A program made the translations under genes and the position numbers. From Natronospira elongata (GTDB lineage: Bacteria; Pseudomonadota; Gammaproteobacteria; Natronospirales; Natronospiraceae), in NCBI RefSeq assembly GCF_034931365.1, contig NZ_JAYGII010000002.1:62001-126000 (forward strand): DNA of 64,000 nt, given 5' to 3'. Below the pieces are notes generated by a model. The model saw nothing but the letters and a program-made list of their open reading frames with translations. It ran no database searches and was not told where the DNA came from. Positions 27,972 through 37,682 of the stretch are shown piece by piece; positions within the stretch are counted from its first letter, which is position 1, and each line of letters starts with the position of its first letter.

Positions 27972-28463
27972 TCAGTCTTCTTCGACGGTTTCGTCATTGT
28001 TGTCATCGTCGGCTGATTCTGCCCCTGCCAGGAAAGAGCGAGCCGGGTCCACCAGCACTCGGCCCCGCATGGCGGTTCGCCCCAGCAGCATTCTAAAGCG
28101 CATGGTATCGCGGCTGGTGAGCGTCATTTCAATGGGCCAGGTTTCCCCGCCCACGGTCACCGGGCTTTGGATCACGAAGCGCTCCTCGCTGTGTCCGCCG
28201 GAGTCGGTGACCAGGCGTTGGTCCACCGCCGGTGCTTCACAGAATATCTCGATATCCGTGCGCAGTTGCTCCGGGTGGATCCCGAAGCGGACCCAGGTTT
28301 TCCCGTCTCTCTCAAAACTCTTCACGTCGAAGGCGTGCAGGCAGGAGGTGCGTGCGCCGGTATCCACCTTGGCCTTGATCCGGGGCAGGCCCAGCTCCGG
28401 CAGGGCCAGCCATTCACGCCAGCCAACGGTCAGCAGTTCCCGGTTTTTCCGTTTCGAGGACAC
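27972..28463 (-). CDS. rimB: RimB-type retropepsin-like protease (PF05618, 'ATP-dependent zinc protease')
   Basis: A 163-residue protein of the family often labelled ATP-dependent zinc protease. The sequence has no zinc-protease or ATPase motif. Instead it has the aspartic-protease signature KVDTGARTSCLHAF, with the hydrophobic MRFRMLLGRTAMRG near the C terminus, which is a retropepsin-like fold. In Pseudomonas, RimB proteolytically removes glutamates added by RimK, and the first-gene position in a rimB-rimK operon fits. The C-terminal tail is acidic. It is divergent from the HDAC-family gene. Confidence 0.85.
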   Translation of the reverse strand: MSSKRKNRELLTVGWREWLALPELGLPRIKAKVDTGARTSCLHAFDVKSFERDGKTWVRFGIHPEQLRTDIEIFCEAPAVDQRLVTDSGGHSEERFVIQSPVTVGGETWPIEMTLTSRDTMRFRMLLGRTAMRGRVLVDPARSFLAGAESADDDNNDETVEED

Positions 28464-28554
28464 GGGCTATGATCTCCATCCGATTGTCAGCGCTGATCAG
28501 TCTGCCACTATACTGGGGCCGCTCGGTTTCAGGGAACCTCCAAGGGAGTCATTC

Positions 28555-29535
28555 ATGTCAGCACGGTCTGTGGACCCAAACGAGCCTTCGGTGCTGCTTT
28601 TTAGTGGCGAGAGTCTGCGCCGCTACGGTTTCGGCGACGGTCATCCCTTCGGCCCGGATCGCCAGGATGCCTTTCTCAAGGCGGCCGACGATCAGGGCCT
28701 GCTGGCGCGCGTCAGCCACCGTGAGCCGGTGGAGGGCGATGATTTCCAGGCTCGCCTGTTCCATACCGACGAGTATGTGGATTTTGTCGCCCGCCGCAGT
28801 GCGGATGGCCTCGGCTACCTGGACGGGGGTGACACCCCGGCCCAGGCCGGCATTCACGAGGACGCCCTGCGGGTGGTGGGCACCGCCGTGGCCGCCGCCG
28901 ATGCCCTGATGCGCGGCGAGGCCAGGCGCGCCTTCGTCCCCATCGCCGGCCTCCACCATGCCGCCCGCGACGCCGCTTCCGGCTTCTGCGTCTACAACGA
29001 CTGCGGCGTCGTCATCGAGCACCTGCGCCGCCAGTATGGCCTGGCGCGAGTGGCCTATGTGGATATTGACGCCCACCATGGCGACGGGGTCTATTACGGC
29101 TTCGAGGATGACCCGGCAGTGATCTTCGCCGATATTCACGAAGACGGCCGTTTCCTCTTCCCCGGCACCGGCGCCGCCGAAGAGACCGGCGAGGGCGCCG
29201 CCGCCGGCAGCAAGCTCAATATCCCCCTCGCACCGGGCGCGGGGGATCGCGAGTTCTTCGAAGCCTGGGCCCAGGTGGAAGACTTCCTCGAGTCCCACCA
29301 GCCCGAGTTCATCCTGCTTCAGTGCGGCGCCGACCCCCTCGCCGGCGACCCCATCACTCACCTGCGCTTCAGCGACGAGCCCCACCGCCACGCCACCCTC
29401 AGCCTCGCCCGCATCGCCGACCGCCACGCCCAGGGCCGCCTCCTGGCCACCGGCGGCGGAGGCTACAACCGCCAGAACATCGGTATTGCCTGGTCAGCGG
29501 TTCTGTCGGCCCTGATAGAGAGCAATGATGCTTAA
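28555..29535 (+). CDS. Histone-deacetylase-family (AcuC-like) deacetylase
   Basis: A 326-residue class I/II-type deacetylase. The His pair is in IAGLHHAARDAASGFCVYND, the zinc ligands in DIDAHHGDGVYYGFE and GADPLAGD, and the active-site tyrosine region is TGGGGYN. All catalytic positions are present. Bacterial members deacetylate lysine on proteins (AcuC on acetyl-CoA synthetase) or act on small acetylated polyamines. The ATG at 28555 gives the normal length; the open frame continues upstream for 212 codons but crosses the rimB gene antisense. The substrate is not determined. Confidence 0.92.
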   Translation: MSARSVDPNEPSVLLFSGESLRRYGFGDGHPFGPDRQDAFLKAADDQGLLARVSHREPVEGDDFQARLFHTDEYVDFVARRSADGLGYLDGGDTPAQAGIHEDALRVVGTAVAAADALMRGEARRAFVPIAGLHHAARDAASGFCVYNDCGVVIEHLRRQYGLARVAYVDIDAHHGDGVYYGFEDDPAVIFADIHEDGRFLFPGTGAAEETGEGAAAGSKLNIPLAPGAGDREFFEAWAQVEDFLESHQPEFILLQCGADPLAGDPITHLRFSDEPHRHATLSLARIADRHAQGRLLATGGGGYNRQNIGIAWSAVLSALIESNDA

Positions 29536-29662
29536 ATGCTGCCAGGGGGGAGACAGGCAGAGGACGGACAATGTATTGCTTGTTCTGGATCTGACTTCAA
29601 CCACAGAGAATGGATAGCCACAAGCGATTGGCTTCGTGGAAGCATGTGCAAGGAGAAGAAAA

Positions 29663-30139
29663 ATGGATAGCTTGGGTAATGACTCCTATGGGAAGCGGCT
29701 GGCAGGGCTGATTGTCGTAGCGCTTGTCCTGACCCTGCTCTCCTGGATGAGCCTCACCGCGACGGTTGCCACAATCGACAGTCCGGTGGTGCTTACGGCT
29801 TTTGCCGTCGGGTCACTGTCGACGCTTTTTGCCATCGCAGCCTTCGTGATTTTCTTCTCCCGTGTGCGCGAAGACAAAGATGCCCCCTCACAAGGCCTGC
29901 CGCCCAAGCGTCGATTCATCGCACTTGCCGTTGCCGTGGCATTCGGATGCGGCCTGTACCTGATCGGCGTATCCGGTGTTACCGGAAACCAGGCGCTTTT
30001 CCTGTCGTTGTGGTGGGTGCTGCCTGCATTGATTGCGCCAGCATCGCTGATCGTTCAGAACAGGCAGTACATCAATATTTTCGGCTGGGCCTGCATTGGG
30101 CTGCTGTTGCTCGGCTTGATCCTCGCAAATGTCTTCTGA
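29663..30139 (+). CDS. Hypothetical four-helix membrane protein
   Basis: A 158-residue membrane protein. Four hydrophobic segments are visible: GLIVVALVLTLLSWMSL, VLTAFAVGSLSTLFAIAAFVIFF, FIALAVAVAFGCGLYLI, and a long C-terminal stretch (LFLSLWWVLPALIAPASLIV ... INIFGWACIGLLLLGLILANVF). A charged loop (SRVREDKDAPSQGLPPKRR) separates the second and third. I recognise no family. The ATG at 29663 is preferred over a GTG at 29636 because AGGAGAAG lies directly upstream. It precedes the selO-like gene with an 84-bp gap. Confidence 0.65.
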   Translation: MDSLGNDSYGKRLAGLIVVALVLTLLSWMSLTATVATIDSPVVLTAFAVGSLSTLFAIAAFVIFFSRVREDKDAPSQGLPPKRRFIALAVAVAFGCGLYLIGVSGVTGNQALFLSLWWVLPALIAPASLIVQNRQYINIFGWACIGLLLLGLILANVF

Positions 30140-30223
30140 GCATGGTGGGGGTGACGGCCAGGTGATTGGAGCCACTTGACCGGTGGAGTAGAGTGGTTGT
30201 TGCCCCGATCTGGAGAGTCCGCG

Positions 30224-31963
30224 ATGAGCAATCAAGCCGTTCGCCAAGGCGAAACAGACATCACCTGCCTCGAAGACGTGGCTCCACTGGCAGACTATTC
30301 ACTGATGGAGAATCTGGTCCGTGATCCGGATGCGGACCCCGAGGGCCAGGATCATCAGCCCAGGCAGGTGTTTTCAGGCCATTACGTTCCGGTCAGGCCG
30401 ACACCCATCGAAAACCCGGCCTATGCGGCCCACAGCCCGGAACTGTTTCGGGAGCTGGGCTTTTCTGACCGCCTGGCCCAATCACCGGACTTCATGGCCA
30501 TGTTCTCCGGAGACCTTTCCGTCGTGCCCGAGTCCATGAGACCCGTCGGTTGGGCATGCGGCTATGCGCTCTCCATCTACGGCACGGAATTTACCCAGCA
30601 GTGCCCCTTCCAGACGGGCAATGGCTATGGCGATGGGCGGGCCATCTCGGTACTGGAAATGGTCAACAATGGCCGGCGCTGGGAGATGCAGCTAAAAGGC
30701 GGCGGCAGAACCCCATACTGTCGGGGCGCGGACGGTCGTGCCGTTCTTCGCTCCAGTGTGCGCGAATTCCTGGCCCAGGAACATATGCACGCGCTTGGCG
30801 TACCCACCTCGCGCTCCCTGAGCCTTTACGTATCCAAAACCGAGACAGTGATGCGTCCCTGGTACTCCGAGGGATCCCGTTCGAGGGAACCCGATCAGCT
30901 GCTTGAAGAACCGGTTGCCATCTCCACCCGAGTTGCCCCTTCCTTTATTCGCGTGGGGCAACTGGAGCTGTTCGCTCGGCGGGCCAGACAGCAGGCACAC
31001 CCCAGCGCATTGGGCGAACTGGGGCAGTTGGTGACCCATCTGATTGATCGTGAATACCCAGCTGCAATTGATCAGGGTTTGCCGGTGCCTGCCAGGGTGT
31101 TGATGCTCGCCCGCGAGTTTCGCAGCCGTCTTGCGGCTCTGGTGGCCAATTGGATTCGGGTTGGCTACTGCCAGGGTAACTTCAACAGCGACAACTGTGC
31201 CGCGGGTGGATACACCCTGGATTACGGGCCCTTCGGGTTCTGCGAGGCCTTTGATGCGTATTTTCAGCCCTGGACCGGTGGGGGCCAGCATTTCTCATTC
31301 TTCAACCAGCCCGTCGCGGCGGAGAAGAACTTCGACAGCTTCTGCTCGGCCATGCAGCCTCTATTGGTAGATCATCCCGATGAACTGGAGCAGCTCGAAG
31401 GCATTCGAAGCGAATTCCCCCAGGTAATGGGGACCGAAATGCGAACGATGTGGGCCGCGAAACTGGGGCTCGATGAATTCGAGCCCGAGCTGTTCAAGCA
31501 ACTGGTCCAGCTAATGATGGAAACCCCGGTGGACTACACGATCTTCTTCCGGGAGCTCTCGTCGATTCCGGAAACGATCGAATCACTCGAGAAAGGTTTC
31601 TATCGCTCAGTCCACGAAGCCCGCGGTGGGAATTGGGAGGGCATCCCGGAGCGATGGACTCAATGGCTTTCAGCGTGGAGAGCAAGAATCAAAGCCGAGG
31701 AGAGTACAGGCTCGACTTCAATGGAAGAACGCTCACGCCGGATGAAGGCCGTGAACCCGAAATACACCATGCGCGAATGGCTGGTCGTGCCCACCTATCA
31801 AAAAGCCGCACAGGGAGAATACCAGCCCCTGAGAGACCTCCAGGCGGTCTTGACCCAGCCCTATGCTGAACAGTCCAGCGCAGTGGAATCGCAATACAAT
31901 CAGCGGAAGCCACTGGAATTGTTCAATCTTGGTGGCTTCTCCCACTACAGTTGTTCATCTTGA
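30224..31963 (+). CDS. selO: SelO/YdiU-family protein adenylyltransferase (Cys form)
   Basis: A 579-residue SelO pseudokinase-fold enzyme. In this family ATP is bound upside down and AMP is transferred to protein Ser/Thr/Tyr. Visible motifs are WEMQLKGGGRTPYCRGADGRAVLRSSVREF (nucleotide/P-loop equivalent, Lys and Arg), SFIRVGQLELFA, YCQGNFNSDNCAAGGYTLDYGPFGF (metal-binding Asn/Asp and DYG) and PKYTMREWLV. The C terminus ends SHYSCSS: the selenocysteine position of eukaryotic SelO is Cys here. It is somewhat longer than E. coli YdiU. It likely acts in oxidative-stress signalling. The start at 30224 is the first ATG; the reading from 30176 lacks support. Confidence 0.93.
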   Translation: MSNQAVRQGETDITCLEDVAPLADYSLMENLVRDPDADPEGQDHQPRQVFSGHYVPVRPTPIENPAYAAHSPELFRELGFSDRLAQSPDFMAMFSGDLSVVPESMRPVGWACGYALSIYGTEFTQQCPFQTGNGYGDGRAISVLEMVNNGRRWEMQLKGGGRTPYCRGADGRAVLRSSVREFLAQEHMHALGVPTSRSLSLYVSKTETVMRPWYSEGSRSREPDQLLEEPVAISTRVAPSFIRVGQLELFARRARQQAHPSALGELGQLVTHLIDREYPAAIDQGLPVPARVLMLAREFRSRLAALVANWIRVGYCQGNFNSDNCAAGGYTLDYGPFGFCEAFDAYFQPWTGGGQHFSFFNQPVAAEKNFDSFCSAMQPLLVDHPDELEQLEGIRSEFPQVMGTEMRTMWAAKLGLDEFEPELFKQLVQLMMETPVDYTIFFRELSSIPETIESLEKGFYRSVHEARGGNWEGIPERWTQWLSAWRARIKAEESTGSTSMEERSRRMKAVNPKYTMREWLVVPTYQKAAQGEYQPLRDLQAVLTQPYAEQSSAVESQYNQRKPLELFNLGGFSHYSCSS

Positions 31964-32411
31964 GTGCCTGCAAGGACTTCTTGGGTTGGTAGGGGGGTGT
32001 GCCGGTGGTAGCCCATGATCTGTAGATTTTGGCCAGTGGGAGCAGCCACAGTTTGCGCTTGGTGTTCCGTGCGGTTATGGCTATCGGGAATTTCCCTGGT
32101 AGTTCTCAGTGCCGCAACCAATCTGCCCGGGCTCCCAATGACGCCCTTTTCGGGGCCGATTGTCGGACAAATACAATCCACTTCACTCCTGTCTTTTCTT
32201 TCAGTCTTTATATGGACGGAAATGTCCAGGCTCTCCCTGCGCAATGGATCGCCACTTCTTCTCCGTGGCTTTCCACTGGTCCCCTGACCCCTGACCCCTG
32301 ACCCCTGACCCCTGACCCCTGCCCCCCATCCCGCCCCTGGCTAGGGCTCGCCGCCCGTCTCGGTTACAATGCGGGCTTTCCCGTTCATCGCCCAGACCAA
32401 GGAATCACGCC
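31964..32411. other. 448-bp gap between selO and glyA
   Basis: No convincing gene is present. Short open frames of about 90 codons exist in two frames (32015-32301) but have no family resemblance, no good ribosome site and atypical composition (many Ser/Leu/Phe). The sequence is less GC-rich than its surroundings up to about 32250. A tandem heptamer array lies at 32281-32321. The last 40 bp before glyA contain its ribosome site (AAGGA). Confidence 0.6.
32281..32321. repeat. Tandem CCCCTGA heptamer array
   Basis: Five exact copies of CCCCTGA plus a sixth partial copy, followed by a C-run. It lies 90 bp upstream of glyA. The 7-bp unit length is the same as in the CGAGCTA array at 25.8 kb, but the sequence is unrelated. 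Such arrays are prone to copy-number change. Confidence 0.9.
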
Positions 32412-33668
<1,257 letters not shown>

Positions 33669-33697
33669 ACGGCAACCGGCCTGACCGGTGGTGAGCG

Positions 33698-34225
33698 ATG
33701 CACTGTCCCTTCTGTAATTTCGAGGATACCCGGGTGATCGACTCCCGGCTGGCGGGCGAGGGCAGTCAGGTGCGCCGGCGGCGGGAGTGTGGCCGCTGCG
33801 GCGAACGCTTTACCACCTTCGAGAGCGCCGAGCTGGTGATGCCCCGGGTGGTGAAGGAGGGCGGCTCACGGGTGCCCTTCGATGAAGAGAAACTCCGGGC
33901 CGGCATGACCCGGGCGCTGGAAAAGCGCCCCGTGGATACCGAGGCGGTGGACGCGGCCCTGGCGCGGATCATGCACCGCATTCGCGCCACCGGCGAGCGG
34001 GAGGTCAAGTCCCGACAGATCGGGGAATGGGTGATGGACGAGCTGCGGGGCCTGGATGAGGTGGCCTATGTGCGCTTCGCCTCGGTCTATCGCAGCTTCC
34101 AGGACGTGGAGGCCTTCAGCGAGGAAATCGAACGCCTGCGCGCCACCCCGGACCCGGCGCTCAAGCGGCAACAACTGACCCTGTTGCCGGATGCCAACGG
34201 CAATCGGGGCAAGTGGCGGAAATGA
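33698..34225 (+). CDS. nrdR: Transcriptional repressor NrdR
   Basis: A 175-residue regulator of ribonucleotide reductase genes. The N-terminal zinc ribbon has Cys3 and Cys6 in MHCPFC and a second pair in CGRCGERFTTFE. It is followed by the ATP-cone domain (VMPRVVKEGGSRVPFDEEKL ... EVKSRQIGEWVMDEL ... YVRFASVYRSFQD), which senses ATP/dATP. It follows glyA by 29 bp and overlaps ribD by 4 nt, the glyA-nrdR-rib order common in gammaproteobacteria. The regulated nrd genes are not in the window. Confidence 0.97.
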   Translation: MHCPFCNFEDTRVIDSRLAGEGSQVRRRRECGRCGERFTTFESAELVMPRVVKEGGSRVPFDEEKLRAGMTRALEKRPVDTEAVDAALARIMHRIRATGEREVKSRQIGEWVMDELRGLDEVAYVRFASVYRSFQDVEAFSEEIERLRATPDPALKRQQLTLLPDANGNRGKWRK

Positions 34226-35331
34226 CCGCCGCACCCACCTCCGCGGATATCCGCTGGATGCGGCGGGCCCTGGTACTGGCCGCTCGCGGCGAGTACAGCA
34301 CCGACCCCAACCCGCGCGTGGGCTGTGTGCTGGTTCGTGACGGCGAGATGGTGGGTGAGGGCTGGCATGAGCGCCCCGGCGAGGCCCATGCCGAGATTCA
34401 TGCCATCCAGGCCGCCCGTGGGGCGGCCCGCGGGGCGACCGCCTATGTCAGCCTGGAGCCCTGTGCTCATCAGGGGCGGACCGGGCCCTGCTGTGTGGCG
34501 CTGGCCGAGGCCGGCGTGGCTCGGGTGGTGGCGGCGGTAGCGGATCCCAATCCCCAGGTGGCCGGCCGGGGCATGGCCTATCTGGCCGAGCGCGGCATCG
34601 ACACGTTGACCGGCGTACTGGCGACCGAGGCCGAAGCGCTCAACCGGGGCTTTTTCCACCGCATGCGGCATGGGCGGCCCTGGGTCACGGTCAAGCTGGC
34701 CGCCAGCCTGGACGGGCGCACCGCCATGGCCAGCGGCGAGAGCCGCTGGATTAGTGGCGAGGCGGCCAGGGACGATGTCCACCGTCGCCGGGCCCGCTCC
34801 TCGGCGGTCATGAGCGGGATTGGCACGGTCCTGGCGGATGACCCGCGCCTCAATCCGCGCCTGCCGGGGCTGGAGCGCCAGCCGCTGCGGGTGGTACTGG
34901 ACAGTGAATTGCGCACGCCGCCGGATGCCGCCCTGTTTTCCACTGCCGGCCCGGTGCTGATCATGGCCGCCGGGCAGGCCGCCCCGGAGCGGCGCCAGGC
35001 GCTGACCGCGGCGGGGGCCACGGTGCGGGATTTTCCCGGCCGCCGCCCGGCCCTGTCGGCTGTTTTGGCCAGTCTGGCGAAACAGGACGAGGCCAATGAA
35101 GTCATGGTGGAGGCGGGTGCCGGTCTTGCCGGTGGCCTGCTCGAGGCGGGCCTGGTGGATGAAATCTGCCTCTATCTGGCGCCCCATCTCATGGGCGCCG
35201 ATGGGCGCGGGCTGTTTGAGCTGCCGGGCCTGGAGGCCATGCAGGATCGAGTGCGGCTGGAGATCCGGGATCTGCGACAGGTGGGAGAGGATCTGCGGCT
35301 GTTGCTGCGGCCGAGAAACGGAGACGATTGA
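34222..35331 (+). CDS. ribD: Bifunctional diaminohydroxyphosphoribosylaminopyrimidine deaminase/reductase
   Basis: A 369-residue RibD carrying out the second and third steps of riboflavin synthesis. The N-terminal deaminase has the zinc site HAEIHAIQAA and SLEPCAHQGRTGPC. The C-terminal reductase (from about residue 150, RPWVTVKLAASLDGRTAMASGES) binds NADPH (VMSGIGTVLADDPRLNPRLP, VMVEAGAGLAGGLLEAGLVDE). The ATG at 34222 overlaps the nrdR stop (ATGA), so it is preferred to a GTG 9 nt earlier. The ribD stop overlaps the ribE start by one base (TGATG). Confidence 0.97.
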   Translation: MTAAPTSADIRWMRRALVLAARGEYSTDPNPRVGCVLVRDGEMVGEGWHERPGEAHAEIHAIQAARGAARGATAYVSLEPCAHQGRTGPCCVALAEAGVARVVAAVADPNPQVAGRGMAYLAERGIDTLTGVLATEAEALNRGFFHRMRHGRPWVTVKLAASLDGRTAMASGESRWISGEAARDDVHRRRARSSAVMSGIGTVLADDPRLNPRLPGLERQPLRVVLDSELRTPPDAALFSTAGPVLIMAAGQAAPERRQALTAAGATVRDFPGRRPALSAVLASLAKQDEANEVMVEAGAGLAGGLLEAGLVDEICLYLAPHLMGADGRGLFELPGLEAMQDRVRLEIRDLRQVGEDLRLLLRPRNGDD

Positions 35332-35978
35332 TGTTCACCGGTTTGATTGAAGGCCAGGGGCGGGTTCGGGCCCTGCGTCGCCAGGGGCAGGATGCGCGCC
35401 TGGACATTGATACCAGCGGTCTTGGCATGGAGGACATTGCCGAGGGCGACAGTGTGGCCGTCAACGGCTGCTGCCTGACGGCGCTGGCGCCGCACAAGGC
35501 CGGCTTTGCCGCCGACGTCTCCGGCGAGACCCTGTCCCTGACCAGCCTGGGTGATCTGCGCGAGGGCGACCCGGTCAATCTGGAACGCTCGCTGACCCCG
35601 AGTACTCGCATGGGCGGGCATTTTGTCACCGGGCATGTGGACGGGCTGGCGCGCTGCGTGGAACGCCGGCGCGAGGGGGCCTCCTGGCGCTTTGGCTTTG
35701 AATTGCCCGGCAGGCTTGAGAAGTACGTGGCCCGCAAGGGCTCCATTGCCATTGACGGCATCAGCCTGACCGTCAATGAAGTCAGCGGTCGACGCTTCGG
35801 GGTCAACATCATTCCCCATACGTTGGAAAAGACAAATCTGGACCGCTGCCAGGTGGGCACCCGGGTCAATATCGAGATTGATCTGGTGGCCCGCTATCTG
35901 GAACGCCTCATGGGCCTGGATGCCCGTCAGCCCGATGGCAGCCTGCGCACGGATCTGCTGGCGGACAAGGGCAACTGA
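35331..35978 (+). CDS. ribE: Riboflavin synthase, alpha chain
   Basis: A 215-residue protein with the duplicated lumazine-binding barrels of riboflavin synthase: MFTGLIEGQGRVRAL and VAVNGCCLTALAPHKAGFAADVSGET in the first, HFVTGHVDGLARC and IAIDGISLTVNEVSGRRFGVNIIPHT in the second. It dismutates two lumazine molecules to riboflavin. It is translationally coupled to ribD, and ribBX starts 28 bp downstream. No FMN riboswitch fits into the short gaps here. Confidence 0.97.
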   Translation: MFTGLIEGQGRVRALRRQGQDARLDIDTSGLGMEDIAEGDSVAVNGCCLTALAPHKAGFAADVSGETLSLTSLGDLREGDPVNLERSLTPSTRMGGHFVTGHVDGLARCVERRREGASWRFGFELPGRLEKYVARKGSIAIDGISLTVNEVSGRRFGVNIIPHTLEKTNLDRCQVGTRVNIEIDLVARYLERLMGLDARQPDGSLRTDLLADKGN

Positions 35979-36006
35979 TTCTTACCTCTGGACTAGCTGG
36001 ATAATC

Positions 36007-37122
36007 ATGGCATTCAACCGCATCAGCGAAATCATCGACGACCTGCAGGCCGGCAAGATGGTCATCATGGTGGATGACGAGGACCGGGAGAACGAGGGCG
36101 ATCTGATGATGCTCTCGGAAAAGGTCACCCCCGAGGACATCAACTTCATGGCCCGTTATGGCCGGGGCCTGATCTGCGTCACCCTGACCCGGGAGCGTTG
36201 CCAGCGCTTGCGCCTGCCCCTGATGGTGAGCGAGAACGATGCCTCCTTCGGCACCAACTTCACGGTTTCCATCGAGGCCGCCGAGGGGGTCACCACCGGC
36301 ATTTCCGCCCATGACCGGGCCCGTACCGTGCAGGTGGCGGTGGACCCCGAGACCCGCCCCGAGGACCTGGTTCAGCCGGGGCACATCTTTCCCATCATGG
36401 CCCAGCCGGGCGGCGTGCTGACCCGGGCCGGCCATACCGAGGCCGGCTGTGATCTCGGGCGCATGGCGGGCCAGATTCCCTCCTGCACCATTGTCGAGAT
36501 CCTCAACGAGGACGGGACCATGGCCCGGCGGCCGGATCTGGAGAAGTTCGCCAGGGAGCACGGGCTCAAGATGGGCACCATTGCCGACCTGATCCGGCAC
36601 CGCATGGACACGGAGCACACCGTGGAGCGGATCTATTCCCGCAAGGTGCCCACCGAGTTCGGGGAGTTCGATCTGCACGCCTACGAGGATCATCTGCACA
36701 AGACCGTGCACATCGCCCTGACCCGGGGGGAGATCAAGCCGGAGACCCCCACCCCGGTGCGCGTGCATCTGCAGGACACGCTCGGCGATGTGGTGGGCAT
36801 TGAATGGAAGTCCATGGGCTGGCCGCTGCGCAATGCCATGCGCCGCATTGCCGAGGATGGCGGGGTATTGGTGATTCTGCGGCCCGAGGATAACCCCCGG
36901 GATCTGATCGAGCGCCTCCAGCACGGCCCCGACCTGCCCGAGCCCGACGAGGCCCCGGGCGAGGACGGTGCCACGGTGCTCAGGACCTACGGCATCGGGG
37001 CCCAGATCCTGGCTGACCTTGGGGTGCGCAAGATGAAGGTGCTGTCGGCACCCAAGCGCATGCAGGGCATTTCCGGCTTCGGCCTGGAAGTGGTGGAATA
37101 CGTGGGTACCAGCGATAGCTGA
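36007..37122 (+). CDS. ribB: 3,4-dihydroxy-2-butanone-4-phosphate synthase with degenerate GTP cyclohydrolase II domain (RibBX type)
   Basis: A 371-residue protein. Residues 1-205 are a complete DHBP synthase: VDDEDRENEGDLM (metal-binding acids), DRARTVQ, the HTEAGCDL segment and a conserved glutamate. Residues about 206-371 align with GTP cyclohydrolase II but lack its zinc site. Where active enzymes have the C-x(2)-GD-x-F-x-S-x-RCDC pattern, this protein has LQDTLGDVVGIEWKSMGW with no Cys. The domain is therefore very likely inactive for GTP hydrolysis, as in the RibBX form known from other proteobacteria. A separate ribA is expected elsewhere. The ATG at 36007 is chosen; upstream in-frame sequence overlaps ribE. 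Confidence 0.94.
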   Translation: MAFNRISEIIDDLQAGKMVIMVDDEDRENEGDLMMLSEKVTPEDINFMARYGRGLICVTLTRERCQRLRLPLMVSENDASFGTNFTVSIEAAEGVTTGISAHDRARTVQVAVDPETRPEDLVQPGHIFPIMAQPGGVLTRAGHTEAGCDLGRMAGQIPSCTIVEILNEDGTMARRPDLEKFAREHGLKMGTIADLIRHRMDTEHTVERIYSRKVPTEFGEFDLHAYEDHLHKTVHIALTRGEIKPETPTPVRVHLQDTLGDVVGIEWKSMGWPLRNAMRRIAEDGGVLVILRPEDNPRDLIERLQHGPDLPEPDEAPGEDGATVLRTYGIGAQILADLGVRKMKVLSAPKRMQGISGFGLEVVEYVGTSDS

Positions 37123-37202
37123 TCGCGGTGTCCTTGTGAGGTATCTCCGGGCTACCCTGTGTAGTCTGTGGTGAAGACCCTTTTACAGCAGGAATCAGAA
37201 AA

Positions 37203-37682
37203 ATGACCGAGAGAAAGACGATCGAAGGCGAGATGGTGGTCGAAAAGGCCCGCTTCGCGGTGCTTGCCACCCGCTTCAACGGTTTCATCGTGGAGCGCCT
37301 GGTGGAGGGGGCCGTGGATGCCCTAAAGCGTCACGGCGCGGCTGATGCGGATATCGACATCATTCGCGCGCCGGGTGCCTGGGAGCTGCCCCTGGTGGCT
37401 CGCCGGGTGGCGGCCACGGGCGACTACCATGGCATCGTCGCCCTGGGCTGCGTGATCCGTGGCGCCACGCCCCATTTCGATTATGTCTGTGGCGAATGCA
37501 GCCGTGGCCTGGGGCGGGTCGCCGACGACAGCGGTCTGCCGGTGGGCTTTGGCGTGCTGACCGTTGACACCATCGAACAGGCGGTGGAGCGGGCCGGCAC
37601 CAAGGCCGGCAACAAGGGTGTGGAAGCGGCCACGGCCGTGATCGAGATGGTTAACCTGCTGCGCCGGATCGAGGGCAAATGA
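37203..37682 (+). CDS. ribH: 6,7-dimethyl-8-ribityllumazine synthase
   Basis: A 159-residue lumazine synthase that condenses the RibD-derived pyrimidine with the RibB product. Motifs are FAVLATRFNGFIVERLVEGA (substrate site), RAPGAWELPLVARRVA, ALGCVIRGATPHFDYVC and FGVLTVDTIEQAVERAGTKAGNKG, with the catalytic His in PHFDY. It follows ribBX by 80 bp and overlaps nusB by 4 nt (ATGA). Confidence 0.97.
   Translation: MTERKTIEGEMVVEKARFAVLATRFNGFIVERLVEGAVDALKRHGAADADIDIIRAPGAWELPLVARRVAATGDYHGIVALGCVIRGATPHFDYVCGECSRGLGRVADDSGLPVGFGVLTVDTIEQAVERAGTKAGNKGVEAATAVIEMVNLLRRIEGK

Noticed and set aside
27919..28554. An N-terminal extension of the HDAC-family gene of 212 codons
   Set aside because: It runs antisense through rimB and is Ser/Arg-rich without motifs; the ATG at 28555 gives a complete enzyme.
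35979..36006. FMN riboswitch before ribB
   Set aside because: The gap is 28 bp, far too short, and no RFN-like conserved sequence is seen in the other rib gene gaps.
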